Origin: Marinomonas lutimaris
Lineage (GTDB): Bacteria > Pseudomonadota > Gammaproteobacteria > Pseudomonadales > Marinomonadaceae
Assembly (NCBI RefSeq): GCF_019426345.1
Contig: NZ_JAHLLW010000001.1
Location: 1 to 64,000 of the forward strand
Direction: 5' to 3'
Length of the DNA stretch: 64,000 nt
A program made the translations under genes and the position numbers. Shown here piece after piece: positions 18,950 to 27,828 of this stretch; the stretch's first letter is position 1, and each line of letters starts with the position of its first letter. The notes under the pieces were generated by a model, which saw only the letters and a list, made by a program, of their open reading frames with translations, had not been told where the DNA came from and made no database searches.

Positions 18950-20569
18950 CTAATGCAGCTTAGCAAAGAAAGCTTGATAAGCTGGTAGGGTCAATGCCTC
19001 ACCATCCAAAGTCGATTCAAAACCATGCCCCTGCATCACTTCTGCAACATCAGCATTTAGCCTTGCTTGCTGTACTTCGCCTGTCATGTTCAAAACAACC
19101 AGAAGGCGAGAACCTTCGTATTCACGCACCAAAGCGATTAATTGCTCATTACCAAGATCAAGCTGAGACAATTCGCCATTCATTAAAGCTGGCTGTTGCT
19201 GACGCCAATGAATCAGCTGACGCACCTTATGCAACAAAGCCTCAGGATCGGCCTCTTGTTCAGCCACACTCAATGGCAACTGCTCTTTAGAAACAGGCAA
19301 CCACGGCTCAACCGTAGAAAAGCCACCTAATGTCGATTTATCCCACACCATCGGCGTACGGCAGCCGTCACGACCTTTAAAAACTGGCCATAGCGGAATC
19401 CCATAAGGGTCTTGAATACGCTCAAACGGCACCTCAGCCTCAGGTAAACCAAGTTCTTCACCTTGATACAAACAAACACTGCCACGTAGAGACAAAATCA
19501 GCGCTAACGCGATTAGAGGATAAGCTTTGCCATCTTCGTCTGCACCCCAACGAGTGCGAGAACGCACCACATCATGGTTCGATAACGCCCAGCAAGGCCA
19601 ACCATCACCCACAATGTTATTCATGTCCGCCAAGGTTTTGCGAATGTATTCAGGCGAATGTGGCTTATTCAAAAAATCGAAGGTATAAGCCATGTGCAAC
19701 TTATCGCCACCAGATGTGTATTCCGCCATACGTTTCAAAGGGAAATCATCACCAATCTCGCCCACCATAGTGCTGCCTGGGAATTCATCCATCATGGCAC
19801 GTAAATCCTTTAAGAAGTCCAAGTTTTCAGGACGACTCAAATCATAAACATGTCGTTGATAAGTGTAAGGATTATCGTGTGGCGCACCCATGGTTTTTGG
19901 CTCACCAGCTGGCACAGGTGGATTGTCTTCCAAGCCTTCACTGTGGAAATAGAAGTTCACCGTATCTAATCGGAAACCATCCACACCAAGCTCTAGCCAA
20001 AAACGCATATTATCTAAATGCGCCTGACGAACGTCTGGATTATGGAAGTTAAAATCTGGCTGAGACTCTAAGAAGTTATGCAAATAATACTGCAAACGAC
20101 GGCTGTCCCATTTCCATGCACTGCCACCAAAGATAGACAACCAGTTATTCGGCGGAGAACCATCCGGTTTCGGATCAGACCATACATACCAATCGGCTTT
20201 CGGATTGGTTTTGTCTTGACGACTTTCTTCGAACCAAGGATGAACATCAGCCGAATGGCTAATCACCTGATCGATCATGACCTTTAAACCTAGCTCATGG
20301 GAGCGATCAACCAAGACTTTAAAGTCTGCCAACGAACCAAACATAGGATCGATGTCACAGTAATCCGATACATCGTAACCAAAATCTTTCATTGGAGAAG
20401 TAAAGATAGGCGACAGCCAAATAGCATCAACGCCTAATGAAGCAACATAATCCAGCTTGCTGGTAATACCAGCTAGATCACCAATACCGTCGCCATTTGC
20501 GTCCATAAAACTACGTGGGTAAATTTGATAAATAATCCCACCTTTCCACCAGTTCAGATTGGTTGTCAT
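18950..20569 (-). CDS. GH13 alpha-glucosidase (AglA-like)
   Basis: A cytoplasmic glycoside hydrolase of family 13 that cleaves alpha-glucosides delivered by the neighbouring ABC importer. The catalytic residues are in recognisable blocks: nucleophile Asp in GFRLDTVNFY, acid/base Glu in MVGEIGDD and the transition-state Asp in ALSNHDVVRSR; the N-terminal GGIIYQIYPRSFMDANGDG is typical of oligo-1,6-/alpha-glucosidases. The ATG at 20569 has GGAGA at good spacing and yields 539 residues; a longer form starting at 20623 has no family support. It follows the ATPase gene by about 80 bp. The substrate (sucrose, maltose, trehalose, trehalulose) is not determined; the linked fructokinase favours sucrose. 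Confidence 0.92.
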   Translation of the reverse strand: MTTNLNWWKGGIIYQIYPRSFMDANGDGIGDLAGITSKLDYVASLGVDAIWLSPIFTSPMKDFGYDVSDYCDIDPMFGSLADFKVLVDRSHELGLKVMIDQVISHSADVHPWFEESRQDKTNPKADWYVWSDPKPDGSPPNNWLSIFGGSAWKWDSRRLQYYLHNFLESQPDFNFHNPDVRQAHLDNMRFWLELGVDGFRLDTVNFYFHSEGLEDNPPVPAGEPKTMGAPHDNPYTYQRHVYDLSRPENLDFLKDLRAMMDEFPGSTMVGEIGDDFPLKRMAEYTSGGDKLHMAYTFDFLNKPHSPEYIRKTLADMNNIVGDGWPCWALSNHDVVRSRTRWGADEDGKAYPLIALALILSLRGSVCLYQGEELGLPEAEVPFERIQDPYGIPLWPVFKGRDGCRTPMVWDKSTLGGFSTVEPWLPVSKEQLPLSVAEQEADPEALLHKVRQLIHWRQQQPALMNGELSQLDLGNEQLIALVREYEGSRLLVVLNMTGEVQQARLNADVAEVMQGHGFESTLDGEALTLPAYQAFFAKLH

Positions 20570-20651
20570 CAGACTCTCCAAAAAAGATAAAACGTGGAGC
20601 AATACCCAAAAAGTACTGCCCAATTAAAAGAATAACAGGCTGACTAGCCTA

Positions 20652-21752
20652 TTAGCCTTTACGTAAATAAGACTGCTCGTTTTCATCAAACAAATGCATT
20701 TTTTCAGCAGGCGCGGACAAATATACTTTATCCCCACGCTTAATGTTCAATGTACCAGCTTGCTTGGCAATCACCATCTCGTCTGCGCCAGGGATTTTCA
20801 CATACAGTAAAGTCGCTTCACCAAGGGATTCGACAAAGGATACGTCACCAGAAAAAAGACTTTCTTGCTCAGCAGAGACAACGACCAAATCTTCTGGACG
20901 AATACCAAAGAAGGCAGGTTTCGCTTGCTCACTTGATTCCGTCACGATAGGCGTTTGAATAGACGCAGAAGCCGACAAAGACACCAAGGTTTGAGCGCCA
21001 GTTTGTTCAATACGACAAGGCACTATGTTCATCGCTGGCGATCCTATAAATTTCGCAACAAAAACATTTGCAGGATGCTCATAAAGCTCCAATGGCGAAC
21101 CCACTTGTTCAATATCACCGCCAGACAACAATACGATGCGATCTGCCAAAGTCATGGCTTCTACCTGATCATGGGTCACATAAATCATGGTTGAGTCAGG
21201 CATGCTGTCTTTCAAATTGGCGATTTCCATACGTGTTGCCACACGAAGTGCCGCATCCAAGTTAGATAAAGGCTCATCAAACAAGAAGACTTTCGGACGA
21301 CGCACAATGGCACGGCCAATCGCCACACGTTGACGCTGACCACCAGAAAGCGCCTTAGGTAATCGATCTAAATACGGCGTTAATTGCAGCATATCCGCGG
21401 CTTTACGAACTTGTTGGTCAATATCAGCTTTACTTGTTTTAGCAATTTGCAAACTGAACGCCATGTTGTCATACACCGTCATATGCGGGTACAAGGCGTA
21501 GCTTTGAAACACCATCGCAATACCACGCAATGCTGGCGGCACGTCATTAACCACTACGCCATCAATTTCCAATGTACCAGCAGAGATTTCTTCTAATCCT
21601 GAAATCATCCGCAATAACGTAGATTTACCGCAACCGGATGGACCGACGAAAACAATAAATTCGCCCTGCTTGATGTCCAAATTGATGTCTTTTAATACTT
21701 CAACATTATTGGAATAAATTTTCTTAACATTGGTGAGTTTTACATCAGCCAT
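20652..21752 (-). CDS. Alpha-glucoside ABC transporter ATP-binding protein (AglK/MalK-type)
   Basis: A 366-residue ATPase of the CUT1 carbohydrate importer type. It has Walker A GPSGCGKST, Q-loop VFQSYALYPHMTV, signature LSGGQRQRVAIGRA, Walker B VFLFDEPLSNLD and H-loop YVTHDQVEAMTL, followed by a C-terminal TOBE/MalK regulatory domain from about residue 240. It completes the importer with the two permeases and binding protein upstream. The start at 21752 gives MADVKLTNVKKIY, as in the family. Confidence 0.94.
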   Translation of the reverse strand: MADVKLTNVKKIYSNNVEVLKDINLDIKQGEFIVFVGPSGCGKSTLLRMISGLEEISAGTLEIDGVVVNDVPPALRGIAMVFQSYALYPHMTVYDNMAFSLQIAKTSKADIDQQVRKAADMLQLTPYLDRLPKALSGGQRQRVAIGRAIVRRPKVFLFDEPLSNLDAALRVATRMEIANLKDSMPDSTMIYVTHDQVEAMTLADRIVLLSGGDIEQVGSPLELYEHPANVFVAKFIGSPAMNIVPCRIEQTGAQTLVSLSASASIQTPIVTESSEQAKPAFFGIRPEDLVVVSAEQESLFSGDVSFVESLGEATLLYVKIPGADEMVIAKQAGTLNIKRGDKVYLSAPAEKMHLFDENEQSYLRKG

Positions 21753-21784
21753 GATTCTACTGCCTCAATCTAAATTCATACCTT

Positions 21785-21820
21785 AGGTGAGGAGCAAACG
21801 CTCGACTCACCTGCCTAGGT
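21785..21820 (-). repeat. Intercistronic hairpin between permease and ATPase genes
   Basis: Nested inverted repeat (AGGTGAG/CTCACCT enclosing GAGC/GCTC) in the 72-bp gap after the second permease gene. There is no U tract, so mRNA stabilisation or mild attenuation fits better than termination. Confidence 0.45.
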
Positions 21821-21824
21821 TTTG

Positions 21825-22967
21825 TTATTTCACCGAGCCTGCTAACAAACCGCGTACTAAATAACGCTGTAAGCCAAAGAAGACACACAAAGGAATAATG
21901 ATGGTAATAAATGCAGACGCAGTCAGGATTTCCCAGTTACCGCCACGAGAACCCAACAATTCACGAAGCTGGCCCGTTAGCACCATGTGTTCTGCATCAT
22001 TACCAAGGAATACCATGGCAATCAGCAAATCATTCCACACCCAAAGGAACTGAAAGATGGCAAATGACGCCAATGCAGGAAAAGACAGCGGTAATACAAT
22101 CTTACGGAAAATATCAAAATCAGAAGCACCATCAACACGCGCTGACTCAATAATTTCTCTTGGTAAACCAACAATATAGTTGCGCAGTAGATAAATCGCC
22201 AACGGCAAACCAAACCCCGTATGCGCTAACCAAATCCCCACGTAAGTTTTCGACCCAACGCCAAAAAACTCACCGATCAAGTTATAAGTTTTCAATAGCG
22301 GAATCAGCGACATTTGTAGAGGCACAACCAACAAGCCCACCACAGCAGCTACCAGCAACGCTCGGCCAGGAAAACGCATCCACGCCAAAGCATAAGCCGC
22401 AAACGCCGCGACAAGAATCGGAATAATAGTCGCTGGAATAGTGACGGTTAACGAGTTTATAAACGACTTACCCAAACCTTCGGCATTCAAAACTTCACGA
22501 TAGTTTTCTAAGGTAAAGCGCGGTGGAATCTCGGCCGTATAGAAAATACGGTCGCCTCGAGAACCTTTCCACTCCACAGGAGAAGAAAATGCGTAGTCGC
22601 CGTTTTCCATGACTTGCAAAGTCTCACCTTTTTTAAGCTCAGCCACGGTTCCAACCTCAAACTCATCCGGTCGTAACGAACTAGAACCAAATTGAGTGAT
22701 TACCCCTGGCGCCCCTTCGAATAGGTTTCCGCGAATAACAAAGCGATCACCCTCTTGAACTTGTTTTTTCGGTTCATGGGCACGCGCCACAAGGCGCTGC
22801 TCTGAGGTCGCCAGTGCAGTCCACCAGCCAGACGTAGAAAGCTGATTTTTATCTCGAATAGAAGAGATGAACAAACCCGCTGTCGGGATCGTCCAGATAA
22901 TCACCAGGAACAAAACTGTTGCATGAACTAAAAAAGTTAACGGAGTGCGTTTAGATGACGTAATCAT
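21825..22967 (-). CDS. Alpha-glucoside ABC transporter permease (AglG-like)
   Basis: One of two inner-membrane subunits of the CUT1 importer, 380 residues. After the first membrane segment (about 15-35) it has an unusually large extracytoplasmic insertion of about 110 residues before the core of five segments; this insertion is typical of AglG proteins. The EAA loop that contacts the ATPase reads EIIESARVDGASDFDIFRK. ATG 22967 has GGAGGGG upstream and starts one base after the stop of the first permease gene; a longer frame to 23051 lies inside that gene. Confidence 0.92.
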   Translation of the reverse strand: MITSSKRTPLTFLVHATVLFLVIIWTIPTAGLFISSIRDKNQLSTSGWWTALATSEQRLVARAHEPKKQVQEGDRFVIRGNLFEGAPGVITQFGSSSLRPDEFEVGTVAELKKGETLQVMENGDYAFSSPVEWKGSRGDRIFYTAEIPPRFTLENYREVLNAEGLGKSFINSLTVTIPATIIPILVAAFAAYALAWMRFPGRALLVAAVVGLLVVPLQMSLIPLLKTYNLIGEFFGVGSKTYVGIWLAHTGFGLPLAIYLLRNYIVGLPREIIESARVDGASDFDIFRKIVLPLSFPALASFAIFQFLWVWNDLLIAMVFLGNDAEHMVLTGQLRELLGSRGGNWEILTASAFITIIIPLCVFFGLQRYLVRGLLAGSVK

Positions 22968-22968
22968 A

Positions 22969-23979
22969 TTAACGCCCCTCCATTTCGGCATTAGCGCGGC
23001 GAATATTCCACACCATAATTGGGATAACCAGAACCATAATAACCAACGCAATCACCGCGCCACGACCAAAGTCGCCACCGCCATTAAACATCCAACTAAA
23101 CATCTGGTTGGCCAACACTTGGGTGCCCCATTGAGCATTCGTCATAGCCAATACGATATCAAATACTTTCAAAACCAAAATGGTAATCGTGGTCCAGACC
23201 ACCGCAATGGTTCCCCAAATTTGCGGTACCATAATTTTGTAGAAAATCTGAAAGCCATTGGCGCCATCTAACACTGCCGCTTCAATGGTTTCATCTGGAA
23301 TACCACGTAATGCAGCCGATAAAATAACCATGGCAAAACCGGTTTGAATCCAGATCAAGATGACCATCAAGAAGAAGTTGTTCCAAATCGGAATCGTTAG
23401 CCATGTCTGAGGTTCTCCACCGAAGAAGACTACCAAAGCATTTAACAAACCAATTTGATCTTCGCCGCCAGTACGAAAATCGTAAATAAACTTCCAAATA
23501 ACCGACGCGCCTACAAAGGAAATCGCCATCGGCATAAAGATCAAGCTTTTCGCAATATTGCCCCACCAAATGCGGTCTGTCATGGTCGCGATAATCAAAC
23601 CAAAAAACGTTGCCGCCGTTGGTACAACAATTAACCACAACATGTTATTACGAAAAGATTCATAGAACTCATCGCTACCAAATAGCCATTTGTAGTTCGC
23701 TAGGCCAACAAACTCTTCGCCACTGCGGCCATAAAAAGACAAACGAATAGAATCAATAACAGGATAGAAAAGATAAAACGTCAGTAGTAAAACCGCTGGC
23801 CCCAAAAACAACCAAGGACGAATATTGTTCGCTACACGTAAATTACGAGCGACAACAGCAGCAGCGCCACTTTTGGTTGGGAACAGTTTATCTAAAAGGA
23901 AATTTGAACCGTAAAAATACGCGGCACATCCCATAACACCTAGAATCATGGTCACTAACGCCGAGGCAAGCTGTCCCAT
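22969..23979 (-). CDS. Alpha-glucoside ABC transporter permease (AglF-like)
   Basis: The first permease of the importer, 336 residues. It has an N-terminal pair of membrane segments, a cytosolic stretch, then the six-segment CUT1 core with EAA loop ETIEAAVLDGANGFQIFYK. AGATTC with GGAGAT precedes the ATG at 23979. It follows the binding-protein gene after an intercistronic hairpin and is coupled to the next permease gene. Confidence 0.92.
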   Translation of the reverse strand: MGQLASALVTMILGVMGCAAYFYGSNFLLDKLFPTKSGAAAVVARNLRVANNIRPWLFLGPAVLLLTFYLFYPVIDSIRLSFYGRSGEEFVGLANYKWLFGSDEFYESFRNNMLWLIVVPTAATFFGLIIATMTDRIWWGNIAKSLIFMPMAISFVGASVIWKFIYDFRTGGEDQIGLLNALVVFFGGEPQTWLTIPIWNNFFLMVILIWIQTGFAMVILSAALRGIPDETIEAAVLDGANGFQIFYKIMVPQIWGTIAVVWTTITILVLKVFDIVLAMTNAQWGTQVLANQMFSWMFNGGGDFGRGAVIALVIMVLVIPIMVWNIRRANAEMEGR

Positions 23980-24039
23980 AGAATCTCCAAAATATTAATA
24001 CAGTGACTATTAAAAACGGTCAACCGCTTTACTTAAAAC

Positions 24040-24077
24040 AAAAAGCCCTAGAGCGAGAATGCGCTCTAGGGCTTTTA
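24040..24077 (-). terminator. Intercistronic terminator/attenuator after the binding-protein gene
   Basis: Perfect 15-bp arms (24041-24055 and 24062-24076) with a six-base loop, followed on the minus strand by a U-containing run. It sits seven bases after the aglE-like stop and would keep binding-protein mRNA more abundant than permease mRNA. Confidence 0.8.
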
Positions 24078-24083
24078 AAAGAA

Positions 24084-25436
24084 TTACTTTAAGGCATCCC
24101 ATGTTTTTTGGATGTCATGAGCCACTTCTTTAGCGTCTTTACCGCCAGTGTAGTCAACCATCCCAGTCCAGAAAGAGCCAGCACCGATTTTACCTGGCAT
24201 CAAGTCAGAGCCGTCAAAACGGAACGTCGTCGCGTAGCGTAAGATCTCGCCTTGTTTTTTCGCCGCTTCACTTGAGTAAACTTCAGGGTTTGCTTTCAAG
24301 TGTGCAGAGATAAAGCCAGTTTGCGCCATCCACAACTCATGAGCGATTGGTGAACGAATGAAGTCGATAAAAGCGCGTGCGCCTTTAGAATCATTCGTCA
24401 CACTCATCAAGGTTCCAGCACCCAATACTGGGTTACCTAAATCTTTAGACGCATAAGATGGGAAGTAGAAGAAATCAGCGTCTAGACCCAGTTTCGTTCC
24501 TTCAGGGAAAAACGCAGGAATGAACGACGCTTGACGATGCAGGTAACATTTAGGCGGAGATTGGAACAAGCCTTTAGGGCTATCGCGGAAGTCAGTAGAC
24601 GCTACAGCGCCTGCACCACCATCAACAAACTTGTCATTACGAGCAAACCAACCAAATTCTTCGATGGCGCCCACTACGCGTGGATCATCAAACTTAATTT
24701 CGTTAGTTACCCATTTATCATAAACCGACGCTGGCTGTGTACGAAGTAGTAAATCTTCAACCCAGTCAGTTGCTGGCCAACCTGTCGCCGCACCAGAACC
24801 CAAACCAATACACCAAGGCGTTCCACCGTCTGCGACGATCTGTTTGGTTAAAGCTTTTAAGTCTTCCATGGTTTCAGGAACTTCGTAACCAGCATCTTCA
24901 AAGTTATCTGGTGAATACCAAACCAATGACTTCAAATCTGCACGATAGAAAACACCGTAAAATTCTTTTTCACCTTTCTTGTCTTTAAAGGTCGCTAGGT
25001 CCACCCAAGACTGGCCCGCTGCGTAATCTTTTTTCACGCCATCTTTTACAGTATCGCTAAGTGGCGTTAAAAAGCCTTTTGCCGCTAAATCTGCTGCCAA
25101 ACCTGGTTGAGGGAAAACAGAAATATTAGGAGCGCTGCCCGCTTGAGTATCAATAACGATTTGTTGTTCAAAAGAATCAGAACCAGCGTATTTCACTTTG
25201 GCGCCTGTGGCTTCTTCGAAGTAAGCAACCACTCGCTCAAAATTAGTTTTTTCGTCACCAGTCCAAGGACCAAAAATAGAAACAGTTTCACCAGACAGCT
25301 TGGTAGATTTCAGAGCTTCATAGCTGCTCCAACTAAAACGAGAATCTTCACCAGGCTTAAACAAGAGGTCAGCTGCGTGCACAGCGTTTGCGGAAAGTGT
25401 CAGGGCAACAGCCACAGACAAAAGAGATTTTTTCAT
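24084..25436 (-). CDS. Alpha-glucoside ABC transporter substrate-binding protein (AglE-like)
   Basis: A periplasmic CUT1-type sugar-binding protein of 450 residues. It has a Sec signal peptide (MKKSLLSVAVALTLSANAVHA, processed after AHA/AA), and then an extracellular-binding-protein family 1 fold. Two adjacent ATGs occur at 25439 and 25436; the second is better spaced from AAGGAG. It is the first gene of the transport operon and has a long upstream region with a LacI-type palindrome. Aromatic-rich stretches fit sugar binding, but the exact sugar is inferred from the linked glucosidase. Confidence 0.92.
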   Translation of the reverse strand: MKKSLLSVAVALTLSANAVHAADLLFKPGEDSRFSWSSYEALKSTKLSGETVSIFGPWTGDEKTNFERVVAYFEEATGAKVKYAGSDSFEQQIVIDTQAGSAPNISVFPQPGLAADLAAKGFLTPLSDTVKDGVKKDYAAGQSWVDLATFKDKKGEKEFYGVFYRADLKSLVWYSPDNFEDAGYEVPETMEDLKALTKQIVADGGTPWCIGLGSGAATGWPATDWVEDLLLRTQPASVYDKWVTNEIKFDDPRVVGAIEEFGWFARNDKFVDGGAGAVASTDFRDSPKGLFQSPPKCYLHRQASFIPAFFPEGTKLGLDADFFYFPSYASKDLGNPVLGAGTLMSVTNDSKGARAFIDFIRSPIAHELWMAQTGFISAHLKANPEVYSSEAAKKQGEILRYATTFRFDGSDLMPGKIGAGSFWTGMVDYTGGKDAKEVAHDIQKTWDALK

Positions 25437-25534
25437 CATTGCTCCTTACAGGCCCGCTTGGGAAAACCCTAGCACGCCTTTGTTTTTATTATCGTAGGTC
25501 GAAACAAGGTAAACATATCTTCTATAAGGATTAA

Positions 25535-25582
25535 GAAGGAATTAGATTATTAACAAACAAAACCCGCGCTTCAAGCGCTTCA
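25535..25582 (-). promoter_or_regulatory. Putative LacI-family operator and promoter of the agl operon
   Basis: TGAAGCGCTTGA on the minus strand (25571-25582) is a near-perfect palindrome centred on GCGC, the usual form of LacI-family operators. TTGAAG within it could be a -35 box, followed 16 bases later by TAATAA as -10. An operator overlapping the -35 would give simple repression by the linked regulator. No transcription data exist here, so the promoter is a prediction. Confidence 0.5.
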
Positions 25583-25784
25583 CCTCCTTAATATTGACTT
25601 AATTATTTTTAAAATTTAGTAAATGTACCAAAAATTACAAATCTTATTTACACAACCCAAACAGTATAAAAAACCAACAAAATCAGGTTTTCATCATGAA
25701 TTCAGCAAGTTAATGAACAATTTTCAACCAACTAACGCTTCTTTAATTCTTTATTTTTACTCAATTAAAGGGCTTTTTTTAGAC

Positions 25785-25811
25785 ATAAAAAAAGCGTGGC
25801 TAGCCACGCTT
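25785..25811 (-). terminator. Terminator after the fructokinase gene
   Basis: A 20-bp perfect palindrome at 25792-25811 (AAGCGTGGC and its complement) followed on the minus strand by a T7 tract. Confidence 0.85.
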
Positions 25812-25880
25812 CTTGTTAGTATAAATAGACTTAATATTCTCTTAACCGTTTTACCAAAATCTAAGCAGAACGCGCCTTAC

Positions 25881-26852
25881 TTAAAACTGGCTTAACTGCA
25901 CTTGTGCTTCACTCAAGGAGGGCAAAGAAGGATACGCCCCCAATTTCGTCACAGAATTCGCACCACACGCTGCAGCAAAGCGCACAATATCCACTAGCTG
26001 TTGTTTGGCTAAAGCAGATAACGCAGCACGATCACCACCTTGTTCTGCCAGTTTATAAAGCAAACCGCCAACAAAAGCATCACCTGCCGCTGTGGTATCT
26101 TTCACTTCAACTTTTGGCGTAATTACTTCGCTTACGCCATGAGTCGCGGTATAAAAACGAATTGAGTTGCCGCCATCAGTTAACACGAACAAAGTCACGC
26201 CAGCAGCAAGAGACTGCTCAATTAGCGCAAATGGATCTTCTGCTAATACAGTCAACTCTTCTAGGCTGGCTTTCACCACATCACCGCTTTGCATCCAATC
26301 GATGACGCGTTTTGTATCCACTTGCCCGTTTGGCCAAAGGTTCATGCGCAAGTTTACATCGATACTCACGATCCAATTCGACGCACGAGCCATGCTCACA
26401 CCCGCCAAAGTAGCCTTAGTAATATCTGCATCGGTCAGAGTGTTAGAACAAGTATGGAACACACCTTTGCTGTCTGCAAACCAAGTCGCATCAAAATCAC
26501 TTTCGCGGAACAGAATATCCGCAGAAGGGCTACGATAAAATTCAAAGCTACGCTCGCCAGTTTGATCTAAACTGACAAACGCCAGCGCTGTTTTGGCTTC
26601 TTTGGTCATCAGCATATTGCTCGTATTGACGCCGTAGCCATCAAGAGACTCTTTTAAGAAATGACCAAACGCATCGTCACCTACTTGGCCGACGAAGTGA
26701 CTATTGCCACCTAAGCGAGCCACAGCAACGGCAACGTTCGCTGGCGCACCGCCAGGAAATTTAGTAAAAGATTCAAGCTCTCCCGCTTTAGTTGCTCCAT
26801 TAGAAAGGAAATCGATCAAGGCTTCGCCGAACGCCATTACTTTTGTTGTCAT
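25881..26852 (-). CDS. Fructokinase, PfkB family
   Basis: A 323-residue ribokinase/PfkB-type sugar kinase that most likely phosphorylates fructose released from sucrose. The N-terminal GG-containing motif (FPGGAPANVAVAVARLGG, residues about 33-50) and the C-terminal signature with catalytic Asp (DTTAAGDAFVGGLLYKL) are intact. It is co-directional with the agl transport genes but has its own terminator. Together with the glucosidase it completes a sucrose-type route to fructose-6-phosphate and glucose. Other ketohexose or 2-keto-3-deoxygluconate specificities cannot be excluded. Confidence 0.9.
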   Translation of the reverse strand: MTTKVMAFGEALIDFLSNGATKAGELESFTKFPGGAPANVAVAVARLGGNSHFVGQVGDDAFGHFLKESLDGYGVNTSNMLMTKEAKTALAFVSLDQTGERSFEFYRSPSADILFRESDFDATWFADSKGVFHTCSNTLTDADITKATLAGVSMARASNWIVSIDVNLRMNLWPNGQVDTKRVIDWMQSGDVVKASLEELTVLAEDPFALIEQSLAAGVTLFVLTDGGNSIRFYTATHGVSEVITPKVEVKDTTAAGDAFVGGLLYKLAEQGGDRAALSALAKQQLVDIVRFAAACGANSVTKLGAYPSLPSLSEAQVQLSQF

Positions 26853-27093
26853 TATTGTGTTCTCTTGTTGATTCGCAGACTAAGCTACGCTGATAAAATA
26901 ATATTAGGCGAAAAATTATGCAGGGGAGAAAGCATTAAATCAATTTAATTTATTTAAAGGCTATTTCTCTCAAGCTTATTATGGGCAATTGGTTCACTGT
27001 AAGTTTCTTGCTAGACTCAAAGCCTACATAACAATTTTTATAATTACTTTCTTATAATAACTAACAGACCTTAACCTTCCACTGAGCAAGATA

Positions 27094-27828
27094 ATGACCA
27101 ACGCAAAATGTATCTATGTTGTAGACGATGACGACGAGATTCGCTCCCTGCTCAAAACTTACTTAGAAAAACATCAGTTTACGGTGCTAACAGCCGATTC
27201 TGGTGAAGCTTTTTTAGCCAATTTTCGAGCTGAGCAAGACGTTGACCTTGTCATTTTAGACATCATGCTACCAGGGCAAGATGGTTTTGCGGTTTGTCGC
27301 TCTCTACGAACGCAGTCACAAGTTCCGGTTATCATGCTGACGGCAAATTCCGATGAAATGGATCGCATTATCGGCTTAGAGATTGGTGCTGATGACTATC
27401 TTGCAAAGCCCTTTAATCCGCGAGAGCTTTTGGCTCGGATTAAGGCTATTTTGCGTCGTATGGAACACACCGAAGTCATCGAAGCTGCACCGGTTGCTCA
27501 TCGTTTCTATCGCTTTGCGCAATTTACTTTAGATACGCTGTCGCGTGAACTGCACTTTAAAGACGAAAAAGAGTCGTTATCCGGCGCAGATTACAACCTT
27601 TTAATGCTGTTCTTAACTCATCCTGGAGCTGTGCTCACCCGCGAACTTATCGCCGAAAACACGCGTGGACGCGACAGCGCCCCACTGGATCGCTTCATCG
27701 ATGTCCATGTTAGCCGCTTGCGTCAACGATTACGCGAAGATGCTCGCCAACCACAGTTGATCAAAACCATTCGTGGTCAAGGTTATATATTAACCGCTAG
27801 CGTCGAAGCCATTAGTGATGCCCGTTAA
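27094..27828 (+). CDS. OmpR-family response regulator (GltR-like)
   Basis: A 244-residue DNA-binding response regulator: receiver domain (acidic DDDDE at 11-15, phospho-acceptor Asp56 in LVILDIMLP, Lys in LAKPFNP) followed by a winged-helix output domain ending in IKTIRGQGYIL. Its stop lies inside the start of a sensor kinase gene. In pseudomonads a similar pair (GltR-GtrS) controls the glucose importer gtsABCD, and the same importer type follows here, so it probably senses or controls hexose uptake. Confidence 0.92.
   Translation: MTNAKCIYVVDDDDEIRSLLKTYLEKHQFTVLTADSGEAFLANFRAEQDVDLVILDIMLPGQDGFAVCRSLRTQSQVPVIMLTANSDEMDRIIGLEIGADDYLAKPFNPRELLARIKAILRRMEHTEVIEAAPVAHRFYRFAQFTLDTLSRELHFKDEKESLSGADYNLLMLFLTHPGAVLTRELIAENTRGRDSAPLDRFIDVHVSRLRQRLREDARQPQLIKTIRGQGYILTASVEAISDAR

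Larger units (their letters stand above)
25440..25880. other. 440-bp control region between the fructokinase and binding-protein genes
   Basis: No convincing gene was seen; the only open frame on the plus strand is lysine/asparagine-rich and unlike the surrounding coding style. It contains the fructokinase terminator, the putative LacI operator and promoter of the agl transport operon, and an AT-rich stretch of about 200 bp. Confidence 0.6.

Noticed and set aside
20570..20623. N-terminal extension of the GH13 glucosidase
   Set aside because: The extra 18 residues have no family counterpart, and a well-placed GGAGA precedes the ATG at 20569.
25623..25895. 90-residue open frame on the plus strand in the agl control region
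   Set aside because: Lysine/asparagine/leucine-rich translation of AT-rich DNA, running through the fructokinase terminator; not a credible protein.
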